Source of the DNA: CAZCJU01 sp964498965
GTDB lineage: Bacteria; Bacillota; Clostridia; Oscillospirales; CAG-272
Length of the DNA: 64,000 nucleotides
Reading direction: 5' to 3'
NCBI GenBank assembly: GCA_964498965.1
Contig: CAZCJU010000003.1
Span: 6,060-70,059, forward strand
In this document: positions 52,416 to 60,656 of the stretch, one piece after another
How the letters are laid out: every line of letters begins with the position of its first letter
Numbering within the stretch: position 1 is the first letter of the stretch
Program-made: the position numbers and the translations under genes
Notes under the pieces: model-generated
The model's database searches: none
Told to the model about the DNA's origin: nothing
What the model saw: only the letters and a program-made list of their open reading frames with translations

Positions 52416-53771
52416 ATGAATATAATCGTTATCGGAGCGGGCAAGGTCGGCTCCGAAATATGCGAGCATTTGGCAACGGAGGGACACGATGTCACCGCCG
52501 TTGACACGGAAAAGCGTGTGCTTGACGAACTGTCGGACAAGCTTGATATAATGACCGTTTGGGGCAACGGAGCGGAAATGTCGAAGCTCCGCCTTGCGGG
52601 AGCGGAGCGTGCGGAGCTGGTCATTGCCGTCACGGCGAGCGACGAGCTTAATCTGCTCTGCTGTGCCTCGTCGAAGGCATTGGGAGCGAAGCACACCGCC
52701 GCACGTGTAAGGAGCCGCGAATATTCCGAAACGCTTTCCGTCATGAAAGAAACGCTCGGCTTGTCGCTGTCGATAAATCCCGAGCTTGCGGCGGCAAAGG
52801 AGATATCGAGAATGCTCCGCTTTCCATCCGCAACAAAGCTTGAAACGTTTTCGAGAGGTCGCGTGGAGCTTGCCGAATTTACCGTTTCGCCCGAAAGTCC
52901 GCTTTGCGACAAGTCGCTGATCGAGCTTAAGGGAGAAACAAAGCTCAGCTTCCTCGTTTGCGGCGTTGCACGTGGCAAGGACGTATTTATTCCCTCCGGC
53001 GATTTCGTTTTGCGTGCCGGCGACACGGTAAACGTGACCGTGTCCGACAGCGACGTTACGAAATTTTTCAAGCACGCCGGCATATACCGCAAGGGTGTGC
53101 GTGATATTATCATCGTCGGCGGCGGCAGGATAGCGTATTATCTCGCCAAGCTGCTGGAAGAAACGAGGATCGACGTAAAAATAATCGAAAAAAACAAGGA
53201 ACGATGCGATGTACTGTGTCGAGAGCTGAAAAACGCAACGATAATAAACGGTGACGGCTCGAATCCCGAGCTGCTCGTCGAGGAAGGCATAGACACCGTG
53301 GACGGCTTCGTCGCTTTGACCGACATCGACGAGGAAAATGCGATAAATTCCATGTACGCTTCCTCGAGAGGTGTGCATAAAACCGTTACCAAGATAAATC
53401 AAATGGCGTATATCGACTTTTACCGACGTGCGGGGATAGAGAGCATAATTTCCCCGAAATACATAACCGCCGCCTTTATCCTGCGTTTCGTCCGTGCTAT
53501 GTGCAATTCCGACGGAGCGGAAATGGAACGGTTGTATAAAATAATGGATAACCGTGCGGAGGCACTCGAATTTTCGGTCACCGAATCCTCCGAGCTTACC
53601 GACGTGCCTTTGAAGGCTCTGCCGATCAAAAAAGACGTTAAGCTGGCGTGTATAGTAAGGGACGACAGGGTGATAACCCCGTCGGGCGGCGATATGATAA
53701 AAGTCGGAGATACGGTCGTCGTCGTGACCGCCGGAAGCAGCGTTCGCTCGTTAAAGGACATACTGAAATGA
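52416..53771 (+). CDS. trkA: Trk-type potassium uptake regulator TrkA
   Basis: A 451-residue cytoplasmic protein with two RCK units, each with a nucleotide-binding Rossmann fold and a TrkA-C domain. The loops are IIVIGAGKVGSEICEHL near 3-19 and IIIVGGGRIAYYLAKLL near 231-247. It gates the TrkH channel in response to NAD(H) or ATP/ADP. The start lies 4 bases after the discoidin gene stop. Its stop overlaps trkH by ATGA, as expected for a transporter pair. Confidence 0.95.
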   Translation: MNIIVIGAGKVGSEICEHLATEGHDVTAVDTEKRVLDELSDKLDIMTVWGNGAEMSKLRLAGAERAELVIAVTASDELNLLCCASSKALGAKHTAARVRSREYSETLSVMKETLGLSLSINPELAAAKEISRMLRFPSATKLETFSRGRVELAEFTVSPESPLCDKSLIELKGETKLSFLVCGVARGKDVFIPSGDFVLRAGDTVNVTVSDSDVTKFFKHAGIYRKGVRDIIIVGGGRIAYYLAKLLEETRIDVKIIEKNKERCDVLCRELKNATIINGDGSNPELLVEEGIDTVDGFVALTDIDEENAINSMYASSRGVHKTVTKINQMAYIDFYRRAGIESIISPKYITAAFILRFVRAMCNSDGAEMERLYKIMDNRAEALEFSVTESSELTDVPLKALPIKKDVKLACIVRDDRVITPSGGDMIKVGDTVVVVTAGSSVRSLKDILK

Positions 53772-55198
53772 ACCGCAGAATGCTTATCTACCTGTCGGGC
53801 ATTATCCTTACGATAGAGGCGTGCCTGCTTACCCTGCCCGCCGCAGTCGCCGCCGCATACGGCGAGGATATGCTCCCTTTTGCGAAAACGATCGTTTGCT
53901 TAATGACCGTCGCCGTACCGGCAATGCTCGCAAAGCCGAAAAACACGAAGATCTATGCGACCGAGGGCTTCGTCTGCGTCTGCCTGTCGTGGTTGTTGTT
54001 GTCGTTCTTCGGTGCGTTGCCGTTTTATTTTTCTTCGGCGATACCGTCCTTTACAGACTGTTTTTTCGAAGCCGCCTCCGGGTTTACGACTACCGGAGCT
54101 ACGATACTTACCGATATAGAGTCGCTTCCCAAAGGAATTTTGTTTTGGCGAAGCTTTACACACTGGATAGGCGGTATGGGCGTGCTTGTCTTTATGCTCG
54201 CCATTCTTCCGTCAAACGCCGGTGCGATACACCTTATGCGTGCGGAGGTTCCCGGCCCGACTAAAGGCAAGCTCACGCCGAAGCTGCGTTCGACGGCTAA
54301 AATACTTTACGGTATATACATCGCCTTGACCGTGATAATGATAATTGCCCTGCTTTTGTGCGGTCAAAGCCTGTACGAAAGCACGGTGGACGCTCTCGCC
54401 ACGGCGGGTACGGGCGGCTTTTCGATAAAAAACAATTCCGTCGCCGGATATAACGATCCCGCCGTCGAATGGGTCATTGCCGTTTTCATGATACTGTTCG
54501 GTGTGAATTTCAATATGTATTACCTGATATTGATAGGTCATGCCAAGGATATATTCAAAAACGAAGAGCTTAGATGCTATTTCGCCGTAATGGCGGCAAG
54601 CATAGCGACGATTGCCGTCAATATCTACGGGCTTTACGGCTCAATATCGACAACGTTGCGTCACAGCACTTTTCAGGTAGCGTCGATAATGTCTACGGCA
54701 GGCTATTCCACCGTTGATTATAATAATTGGGGCGAGTTGTCAAAAACGGTGCTGTTCGTGCTGACCGCGGTCGGTGCCTGTGCAGGCTCTACGGCGGGCG
54801 GACTTAAAATATCGAGAATAATCATACTCGTTAAAAACGCATTCAGAGAAATAAAACATATGATACGTCCCAGATCCGTCAATGTCATACGTCTCGACGG
54901 CGAAGCGGTGGACGAGGAAACCGTGAAAAGAGCCGGAAACTATTTTTCGCTCTATATCGCCGTCATAGTACTCGTAACACTCGTGATAAGTGCGGACGGC
55001 TTCGACCTGACAACGAATATCACAGCCGCATTGACGTGCGTGAATAACGTCGGACCGGGTCTTAACCTCGTCGGACCGTCGGGCAGCTTCGCAATTTATT
55101 CGGAGCTGTCGAAATGGACGCTGTCCTTTGCGATGATAGTCGGCAGACTCGAAATATTGCCGTTCATGGTCCTCTTCTCCCCACTCGCAAGAAAATAA
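53768..55198 (+). CDS. trkH: Trk-type potassium transporter TrkH
   Basis: A 476-residue membrane protein with four repeats of the helix-pore-helix unit. Selectivity segments are visible as FTTTGATI near 111-118, ATAGTGGFS near 214-222, MSTAGYST near 310-317 and NNVGPGLN near 427-434. AGSTAGGLKISRI near 341 is conserved between the third and fourth units. It imports potassium with TrkA. The start is ATG 53768; an earlier in-frame start inside trkA is rejected. The stop lies 36 bases before an inverted repeat copy. Confidence 0.95.
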   Translation: MNRRMLIYLSGIILTIEACLLTLPAAVAAAYGEDMLPFAKTIVCLMTVAVPAMLAKPKNTKIYATEGFVCVCLSWLLLSFFGALPFYFSSAIPSFTDCFFEAASGFTTTGATILTDIESLPKGILFWRSFTHWIGGMGVLVFMLAILPSNAGAIHLMRAEVPGPTKGKLTPKLRSTAKILYGIYIALTVIMIIALLLCGQSLYESTVDALATAGTGGFSIKNNSVAGYNDPAVEWVIAVFMILFGVNFNMYYLILIGHAKDIFKNEELRCYFAVMAASIATIAVNIYGLYGSISTTLRHSTFQVASIMSTAGYSTVDYNNWGELSKTVLFVLTAVGACAGSTAGGLKISRIIILVKNAFREIKHMIRPRSVNVIRLDGEAVDEETVKRAGNYFSLYIAVIVLVTLVISADGFDLTTNITAALTCVNNVGPGLNLVGPSGSFAIYSELSKWTLSFAMIVGRLEILPFMVLFSPLARK

Positions 55199-55233
55199 TA
55201 TCGAATTAAAGCCCTCCTCTTTTGCTCTCTCCC

Positions 55234-55290
55234 CAAGCCTTCCCCCGGGGAGGGTGGCAACACGAAGGATCGACGGATGAGGGTTTCGCC
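55234..55290 (-). repeat. Dispersed palindromic intergenic repeat, copy 3 (inverted)
   Basis: Read on the minus strand: GGCGAAACCCTCATCCGTCG, ATCCTTCG, then CCACCCTCCCCGGGGGAAGGCTT. It matches the CCTCATCCGTC head plus one CCTTCCCC/GGGGGAAGG hairpin of copies 1 and 2, in reverse orientation. It lies between trkH and the sigma-factor gene. Confidence 0.7.
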
Positions 55291-55404
55291 TTGAAAAAAT
55301 TTCAATCAACAAATTTGTTTACAAAAAATTAATAAAATACCCCGAAAATTCACCTCATTATAAGCCATTACAGTATGAAGAGATGTAAAGGAGTACAATG
55401 CAGC

Positions 55405-55932
55405 ATGAAACAAGACGAACTTTTAAAGCTTGACGAATTGCTTGCCGAATGCGGAGAAAGCGTAGAAGCACTCGATTCACTCTACCGAATGACGTACACA
55501 AAGGTCTGTTCCGTATGTTATGCGGTGAGCAAGAACAAATGCGAGGCACAAGACGACGCACATGACACGTATCTGCGGTTGATATCCGTGTATAAAAAAT
55601 ACAAAAGCGGAACAAATCCTTTGGCATTCGTACTTCGTGTTGCCGTAAACGTAACAAAGGAGAATCTGAAAAAGCGAAAAAGGCTCGTTTTGGTCGAAGA
55701 ACCTGCCGCAGACAACGGTAACGACGATGCCGTCGATCAAGCGGAGAGCAGACTGTACACAGAGCAACTGCTCGCTCGGCTCGACGAAAATAAACGGCTT
55801 ATAGTAATGCTTCACATTTATTCCGAACTTACGTTTAAGGAAATATCGACCGTTATGGGCATGAACGAAAGCAGCGTGTACTCTCAATACGAAAAGGCAC
55901 TCGGCATATTGAAATATGAGGTGGAACAATGA
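55405..55932 (+). CDS. ECF-type RNA polymerase sigma factor
   Basis: A 175-residue sigma-70 family protein with region 2 (SLYRMTYTKVCSVCYAVSKN...AQDDAHDTYLRLI, ~25-60) and region 4 (LDENKRLIVMLHIYSELTFKEISTVMGMNESSVYSQYEKALGIL, ~125-168), and no region 3, as in ECF factors. It directs polymerase to a small regulon, probably including its own operon. AAAGGAG lies 11 bases before ATG 55405; the upstream in-frame ATG at 55375 has no ribosome-binding site. It overlaps its membrane partner by ATGA. Confidence 0.92.
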   Translation: MKQDELLKLDELLAECGESVEALDSLYRMTYTKVCSVCYAVSKNKCEAQDDAHDTYLRLISVYKKYKSGTNPLAFVLRVAVNVTKENLKKRKRLVLVEEPAADNGNDDAVDQAESRLYTEQLLARLDENKRLIVMLHIYSELTFKEISTVMGMNESSVYSQYEKALGILKYEVEQ

Positions 55933-57509
55933 AAAACGAAGATTTCAGACTTGACAAAGAGCGAATCGACGACGAGATGAACGAGATGTTCGCATTTGAC
56001 GAAGCCGTCATCGAAAAAACGACGCAGGACGCAATGAAAGAAAAAATGCGTTCGGAAGCGAAGCGAAAGAATGCACGTGCAAGGAACAGACTGATAGTAT
56101 CGACTGCGGCGGCTCTCGCCGTTGTGGTTACGTCGGTAACGCTTTTGCCGTCGTTGTTCGGCAACGATCCGGCCGGCGATGATAACGATGATAACAGAGT
56201 TCTCAACGCACCGGGTACGGGAATTTACGGGAACAAAAACGACATTGAAGCAGATCCCGACATTGAAGCAGATCTCGATGGGGGTATCTCTCAAGACACG
56301 GAAATAGCGATCGCTCCGTTCGATCCCTATGAAGTTTCCTCTGAATTCTCCGAATTTACGGAAAGAATGTATCGCATCGCATTGAAAAAGGATCAGGTGT
56401 TGATCGCAAGCAACGAGCTGAAATACGAAATATTTGACGGTGCGGAAGCGGATAAATTGCAAAAAATGCGTGAGGTGATGACGGCGAAGCTCGAGCGTGA
56501 GCTGATTTCAAGCACCGAAAAGGACGGAGGAAGCGACGAAATTTATTATGTCGTACCGGAGGACGAGGTCGTGCCGGAGGACACTCCGTCGACGACGGCT
56601 GCCGTTGAGGAAGTTATCGACACCGTAGCTCTTGACTATTATTCGGATTATACGTCAAAAGACAGGTCTGCGGAAGAAGCTGTCGATATCGGCGAAATGT
56701 ATGTTATGAGCGAAGCCGCTTACGAAATAATACCGGATAACACAGTCGAGGAAACGACACACGTCACAAATAAAAATATGTTTTGTACGGACGATGCCGA
56801 TCTCGTCATCATATATTCCGACGGTTGCAGTATTGCCGTTTGGCTGATCATAGAATCGGACTCGGATCACAGTGCCGGATTGTATAGATATTTTGACTTT
56901 CGGAGGGGTGAAACCTATTCCCCGTCCATGAATTCGATTGACGAGCCGACGTTTATATATGAAACCGATTTTGACGGCGATACCGAGCTTTACGAAGAAA
57001 TGTTCGATATGCCGAATAAGCTTAACAAAGAGATCGATACCGACACGCCGAACGACGACACGACGATACCGGACCGCGGCTATACTCTCTATGTAAACGG
57101 CGATCCCTATGATGAATATACTTCGGCAGACAGATGTAAAAATTTGTGTAAATTATATCCCGAGGATAATTATTTAAAAGAAATGTATCTCGCCTGCAAC
57201 GGAATATTCTCGGAAGAAATATTCAAAATAGGCGTGGAATATGACGAGGATTTCGATTTCGATAAAGCCGAAGCAATAGATCTCGACGCTTCCTTTAATA
57301 TCGTAAGCACACAGGCGTTCGAATTGGAATTCGATGCACCCGGCTATGCGGCAACATATAATATTCCCGAAAAAACACCCGGTTGTTTGCGTGCATACTG
57401 CGTATACCTCAGCTTCGACGAAAACAAAGCGGACGACTATGAAGTAATACAGGCGGTAATGATGTTTATAGACGGAAGCACCATATCGGAAATATTGACC
57501 GCAGAATAA
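55929..57509 (+). CDS. Single-pass membrane protein, probable anti-sigma factor for the upstream ECF sigma
   Basis: A 526-residue protein: an acidic cytoplasmic N-terminus of about 55 residues ending in a basic stretch (KRKNARARNR), one membrane helix (LIVSTAAALAVVVTSVTLLPSLF, ~56-78), and a ~445-residue extracytoplasmic region very rich in Asp and Glu. No zinc-binding HxxxCxxC motif is present, so it is not a ZAS-type anti-sigma. The role is inferred from its 4-base overlap with the sigma gene and its topology. The ectodomain is unlike any family I recognise and could sense a cation, peptide or envelope state. Confidence 0.75.
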   Translation: MKNEDFRLDKERIDDEMNEMFAFDEAVIEKTTQDAMKEKMRSEAKRKNARARNRLIVSTAAALAVVVTSVTLLPSLFGNDPAGDDNDDNRVLNAPGTGIYGNKNDIEADPDIEADLDGGISQDTEIAIAPFDPYEVSSEFSEFTERMYRIALKKDQVLIASNELKYEIFDGAEADKLQKMREVMTAKLERELISSTEKDGGSDEIYYVVPEDEVVPEDTPSTTAAVEEVIDTVALDYYSDYTSKDRSAEEAVDIGEMYVMSEAAYEIIPDNTVEETTHVTNKNMFCTDDADLVIIYSDGCSIAVWLIIESDSDHSAGLYRYFDFRRGETYSPSMNSIDEPTFIYETDFDGDTELYEEMFDMPNKLNKEIDTDTPNDDTTIPDRGYTLYVNGDPYDEYTSADRCKNLCKLYPEDNYLKEMYLACNGIFSEEIFKIGVEYDEDFDFDKAEAIDLDASFNIVSTQAFELEFDAPGYAATYNIPEKTPGCLRAYCVYLSFDENKADDYEVIQAVMMFIDGSTISEILTAE

Positions 57510-57531
57510 AATAAACAAAAACGGAGAACAA

Positions 57532-58443
57532 ATGAAGCTGTATCTTTCCGTCGATTGCGGCGGAACAAAAACCGATTGTGTCCTTTTTGACGAAAAAGGA
57601 ACGGTCTTTAAAGAAATAAGGGTGTACGGAGGAAGCAACCGCCGCACACTCCCTCCTCATGCCGTAGAAGAAAATATAATAAATTGCCTTAAAGAAGTCG
57701 AAAAAGCCGTAAACGGCGAAAAGATCGAGTGTGTGTACGGGTATTTTATGCACAACGAAGAGCTTTTCGACAAATATTGCCGTGAAATACTCAAATGCGA
57801 AAGAACCGTACCGATAGAAGAGGGTACACTCGCACTGTACTGTGCCGATATCGACAACAGCGGCGTAGTACTGCTGTCGGGTACGGGTGCGGACGCATTC
57901 GTCATAAAAAACGGCACGACCGTCGATATAATAGGCGGCTACGGTGCGTTTTTGGGCGACGACGGCTCAGGCTATCATATGGGCAGAGAAGGCATAAAAG
58001 CGGCGTGTGCGGCGTATGAAGGCAGAGGAGAAAAAACGGTATTGCTCGATATGCTTTTGCTTAAATACCCCGCCGAAAGCTTCAGAAAAAGCGTCTATGC
58101 TGCGATCGGGGCAAAAGAACCTGTAAAAGAAATAGCTTCGTTCTCCTCATGCGTCGAAAAAGCCGCCGATATGGGCGATAAAAAAGCACTCGAAATATAT
58201 TCCGTCATAGCCGACGCCTTGTCGGATTACGTCAAAGCGGCATATTCGAAAAACGAGCTTCCCGACGATTTCCCGCTTACCGTCACAGGCGGTATATTAA
58301 GATCGGACAGCGAACGCAAAAACCCGCTTTTGATACCACTGATAGAAAAAAATACGGGCAAAAAAATAATTTGCCCGAAAAGAAAACCGTCATACGGCGG
58401 TATGATTTGCAAGTCACTTTACGACCGAACTTCTCGCTCGTAA
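57532..58443 (+). CDS. BadF/BadG-type ATPase, probable N-acetylglucosamine or related sugar kinase
   Basis: A 303-residue ASKHA-fold kinase. LSVDCGGTKTDCVLFD near 4-19 is the phosphate-1 loop, LLSGTGADAFV near 113-123 and GGYGAFLGDDGSGYHMGREGI near 136-156 are characteristic of the BadF/BcrAD group that includes eukaryotic GlcNAc kinase, and LTVTGGIL near 262 is the adenosine loop. The likely reaction is phosphorylation of an amino sugar such as GlcNAc recovered from cell wall or glycans. No (R)-2-hydroxyglutaryl-CoA dehydratase genes are adjacent, so an activase role is unlikely. It starts 22 bases after the anti-sigma gene. Confidence 0.85.
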   Translation: MKLYLSVDCGGTKTDCVLFDEKGTVFKEIRVYGGSNRRTLPPHAVEENIINCLKEVEKAVNGEKIECVYGYFMHNEELFDKYCREILKCERTVPIEEGTLALYCADIDNSGVVLLSGTGADAFVIKNGTTVDIIGGYGAFLGDDGSGYHMGREGIKAACAAYEGRGEKTVLLDMLLLKYPAESFRKSVYAAIGAKEPVKEIASFSSCVEKAADMGDKKALEIYSVIADALSDYVKAAYSKNELPDDFPLTVTGGILRSDSERKNPLLIPLIEKNTGKKIICPKRKPSYGGMICKSLYDRTSRS

Positions 58444-58454
58444 ACCTCTTTCCG

Positions 58455-58485
58455 AAAAGCCTTTCCTTAACGGAAAGGCTTTTTT
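58455..58485 (+). terminator. Terminator after the kinase gene
   Basis: AAAAGCCTTTCC (58455-58466) and GGAAAGGCTTTT (58472-58483) form a perfect 12-base stem with a 5-base loop and a T-rich tail. Confidence 0.92.
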
Positions 58486-58768
58486 ACGCTTCCGCCTCAT
58501 ACCCTCCGCCTCCTCTTTTCACTCTCTTCCGCATAAACCTTCCGCTTTGCGGATAAGACCATGCGACAGCACCACCAAGCTTAAGCCCTGACAATTTGCC
58601 GATCGCGACTTGTCACGGCGGTGGATGAGAGGAAATTGGCGATGCACATGAGAGGGATTACGATTGACGGTTGCGGGGGTATGACGTTGTAAGCATAAGG
58701 ACTCGAATATTTACGAGAGATATTTGTGAAGATCCGGCAAAAAATCGGTCAACATTACCGAAATGTTA
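58486..58768. other. Gene-free stretch before foldase D
   Basis: 283 bases (within 58444-58954, 511 bases without a gene). I see an AACCTTCCGCTTTGCGGA fragment with weak similarity to the repeat hairpins, and no credible gene, promoter or RNA fold before the promoter at 58769. Confidence 0.4.
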
Positions 58769-58797
58769 TTGACAAGCGGGTGTTGTTATGATAGAAT
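58769..58797 (+). promoter_or_regulatory. Promoter of foldase D
   Basis: TTGACA (58769-58774) and TAGAAT (58792-58797) are spaced by 17 bases. The leader of about 150 bases contains the dyad TGCCT/AGGCA near 58815-58835. Confidence 0.8.
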
Positions 58798-58954
58798 ACA
58801 GGTGTATCGCCGTTTGTGCCTCACTTGCGTTCAGGCAACGAGGGGAAAATGCCATATGGTACAAATCGAAGCTTTGACATCGTTCGTCGATACATTCAAT
58901 GCTTCCGCAAGGCAATGCATTAGTTTGATTTTCTGTTTGCAAAGGAGAACTCAA

Positions 58955-59992
58955 ATGAAGATCAAAAAAATAATTTCGGTATTTCTTTGTGTTTTCGTCA
59001 TCTGCGGTATGTTCACGAGCTGCGATCCCGATGCCGAGGATTCGTCGGGTGAGGCAGGTACGGAGGTGTATACATTCAACACATACGCCGACTACATATC
59101 CCCGCTGTCGATAAACGGCACGGAAATATCCTATGCCGAGTACAGATATTATTTCCAAATGGCGAAATACGCTTACGATCTGGGATATGACGAATACTGG
59201 AACACGGCGGACGCAGAGCTTGCGGACAAGGTAAAGGAGGATGCGTTGACCTCGCTCAGAAACGCTTTTGCAATAGAAACGTGTGCCGCATCATACGGGA
59301 TTTCACTTTCCGATGAGGAGCTTGCGGAAATAAACGATCTGATAAACTACAAAAAGGACACGTTTGAAAACGAGGACGAGTATCACAAATACCTTGAGAT
59401 GGCATATTTGACCGACGAAGTGAACCTAACGGTGGCGAGGCGATATTACCTGCGGCTCAGTCTGTTCGACTATCTGACCTCGGAAAAATCGAATTACATC
59501 ATCGATTCCGGCGAGGAGCCTGTTCGGCGGTTTATAGACAAATATCTGATATACGCCGACCGCATATTGATATCGAGCGACAGGGGCGACGATCTGAACG
59601 AGAACGAAACGATCATAAAAACGATCAAGCAAAAGCTCGACGACGGAGAGGACTTTAACGAGCTTAAAAAGAAATACAGCGACGATACCACGACAAGCTC
59701 GCTCGACATGGGTGCGTATTTCGGTGACGGAGATTACGACGAATACTATTACAGTACTGCCTGCTCGCTCAAGGAGGGCGAAACGAGCGGAATAATATCC
59801 ACGCCGATCGGGTATATGATAGTTAAAAGACTGAGCTTTGACGATGAATACATCGAAGAAAATCTTTCAGACGAGTTTACCGAGCTGTATCAAGAGCATA
59901 TGTTCCGCATGGCAATACAAAAATGCACAACCGATCAACAGCTCGTATATTCGGACACATATGAGAGCATCAACATTCGTACAATAGAGTGA
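58955..59992 (+). CDS. SurA/PrsA-like foldase lipoprotein (foldase D)
   Basis: A 345-residue predicted lipoprotein with signal IISVFLCVFVICGMF and lipobox FTSC (Cys near 24). A SurA-N-like helical region carries GTEISYAEYRYYFQMAKYAY, matching the start of the other three foldases. The parvulin-like domain has ADRILISSD near 206, DGEDFNELKKKYSDD near 230 and ISTPIGYMIVKRLSF near 285. Catalytic residues are only partly kept. AAAGGAG lies 7 bases before ATG 58955; an upstream in-frame frame from 58763 spans the promoter and is rejected. Confidence 0.85.
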   Translation: MKIKKIISVFLCVFVICGMFTSCDPDAEDSSGEAGTEVYTFNTYADYISPLSINGTEISYAEYRYYFQMAKYAYDLGYDEYWNTADAELADKVKEDALTSLRNAFAIETCAASYGISLSDEELAEINDLINYKKDTFENEDEYHKYLEMAYLTDEVNLTVARRYYLRLSLFDYLTSEKSNYIIDSGEEPVRRFIDKYLIYADRILISSDRGDDLNENETIIKTIKQKLDDGEDFNELKKKYSDDTTTSSLDMGAYFGDGDYDEYYYSTACSLKEGETSGIISTPIGYMIVKRLSFDDEYIEENLSDEFTELYQEHMFRMAIQKCTTDQQLVYSDTYESINIRTIE

Positions 59993-60044
59993 TCGTCACT
60001 ATAGGGCAAAATGTAAATATTGCGTTAATATTCTTATTTATTTA

Positions 60045-60072
60045 TTGACTTTTCGGTTTTTTGTGATAAAAT
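60045..60072 (+). promoter_or_regulatory. Promoter of rplS
   Basis: TTGACT (60045-60050) and TAAAAT (60067-60072), with an extended TGA before the -10 and a 16-base spacer. The leader is about 115 bases. Confidence 0.75.
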
Positions 60073-60079
60073 CTACTTG

Positions 60080-60195
60080 CTGTGTCGCCCGTCCGACTGA
60101 TGACTGATGACTGATGGGTGAGGCAACCGTCAGAACAGTCCGCTGCGCTCTGTGCAAGAATGTTCGGAGATCATATATTCGGGAGGTCCTGAAAC
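60080..60195 (+). promoter_or_regulatory. rplS 5' leader with triple heptamer and hairpin
   Basis: Three tandem copies of ACTGATG occupy 60096-60116. The last copy lies in CTGATGG (60111-60117), which can pair with CCGTCAG (60128-60134) around GTGAGGCAA. GGGAGG follows near the start codon. Ribosomal protein L19 genes in Firmicutes often have autoregulatory leaders (Rfam L19 leader); I cannot confirm a match from sequence alone. Confidence 0.4.
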
Positions 60196-60540
60196 ATGGA
60201 TTTACTTAAAGCTTTTACAGAGGAGCAGCTGAAGAAAGAGCTGCCCGTAGCCGAGGTCGGAGATACTGTTCGTGTATACAACAGAATCGTTGAAGGCACT
60301 CGCACAAGAACACAGATTTTTGAAGGAACCGTTATCGCCAAGAGAGGCGGCGGAATTTCCGAAACTTTCACCGTTCGCAGAATCGCATACGGTGTAGGCG
60401 TTGAAAAGACATTCCCCATTCACTCTCCCAACGTAGAAAAGGTCGAAACCGTAAGGCACGGTAAGGTAAGACGTGCAAAGTTGTTTTATCTCCGTGACAG
60501 AGTGGGCAAGGCCGCAAAGACAAAGGAACAGATCAAATAA
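60196..60540 (+). CDS. rplS: 50S ribosomal protein L19
   Basis: A 114-residue ribosomal protein at the 30S-50S interface. VGDTVRVYNRIVEGTRTRTQIFEGTVI near 21-47, RGGGISETFTVRRIAYGVGVEKTFP near 49-73 and RRAKLFYLRDRVGKAAK near 93-109 are L19 hallmarks; the length matches. A strong GGGAGGTCC ribosome-binding site precedes the ATG. It is transcribed alone here, without trmD or rimM next to it. Confidence 0.98.
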   Translation: MDLLKAFTEEQLKKELPVAEVGDTVRVYNRIVEGTRTRTQIFEGTVIAKRGGGISETFTVRRIAYGVGVEKTFPIHSPNVEKVETVRHGKVRRAKLFYLRDRVGKAAKTKEQIK

Positions 60541-60555
60541 TTTCGGTATTACCCG

Positions 60556-60595
60556 ACAGCGGTACGGAAAGGCTTCCGTGCCGCTGTGTGTTTTT
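60556..60595 (+). terminator. Terminator after rplS
   Basis: ACAGCGGTACGGAA (60556-60569) pairs with TTCCGTGCCGCTGT (60574-60587), a 14-base stem with one T-G pair, followed by GTGTTTTT. Confidence 0.92.
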
Positions 60596-60610
60596 CTCCG
60601 TTAAAAAACA

Positions 60611-60640
60611 GCTCGGTTTTTCAACCGAGCCGTTTTTTTA
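60611..60640. terminator. Bidirectional terminator for rplS and the transporter gene
   Basis: GCTCGGTT (60611-60618) pairs with AACCGAGC (60623-60630). The plus strand continues CGTTTTTTTATTTT and the minus strand continues TGTTTTTTAA, so it serves both converging transcripts. Confidence 0.9.
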
Positions 60641-60656
60641 TTTTGTATTAGGCTGT

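Noticed and set aside
52124..53402. Two overlapping minus-strand frames of 329 and 339 codons opposite trkA
   Set aside because: Both mirror trkA codons; translations are Ser/Arg-rich without any family signature.
57532..58443. 2-hydroxyacyl-CoA dehydratase activase
   Set aside because: The protein is BadF-like, but no dehydratase genes are adjacent and no Fe-S cluster Cys pair typical of activases is evident; a sugar kinase fits better.
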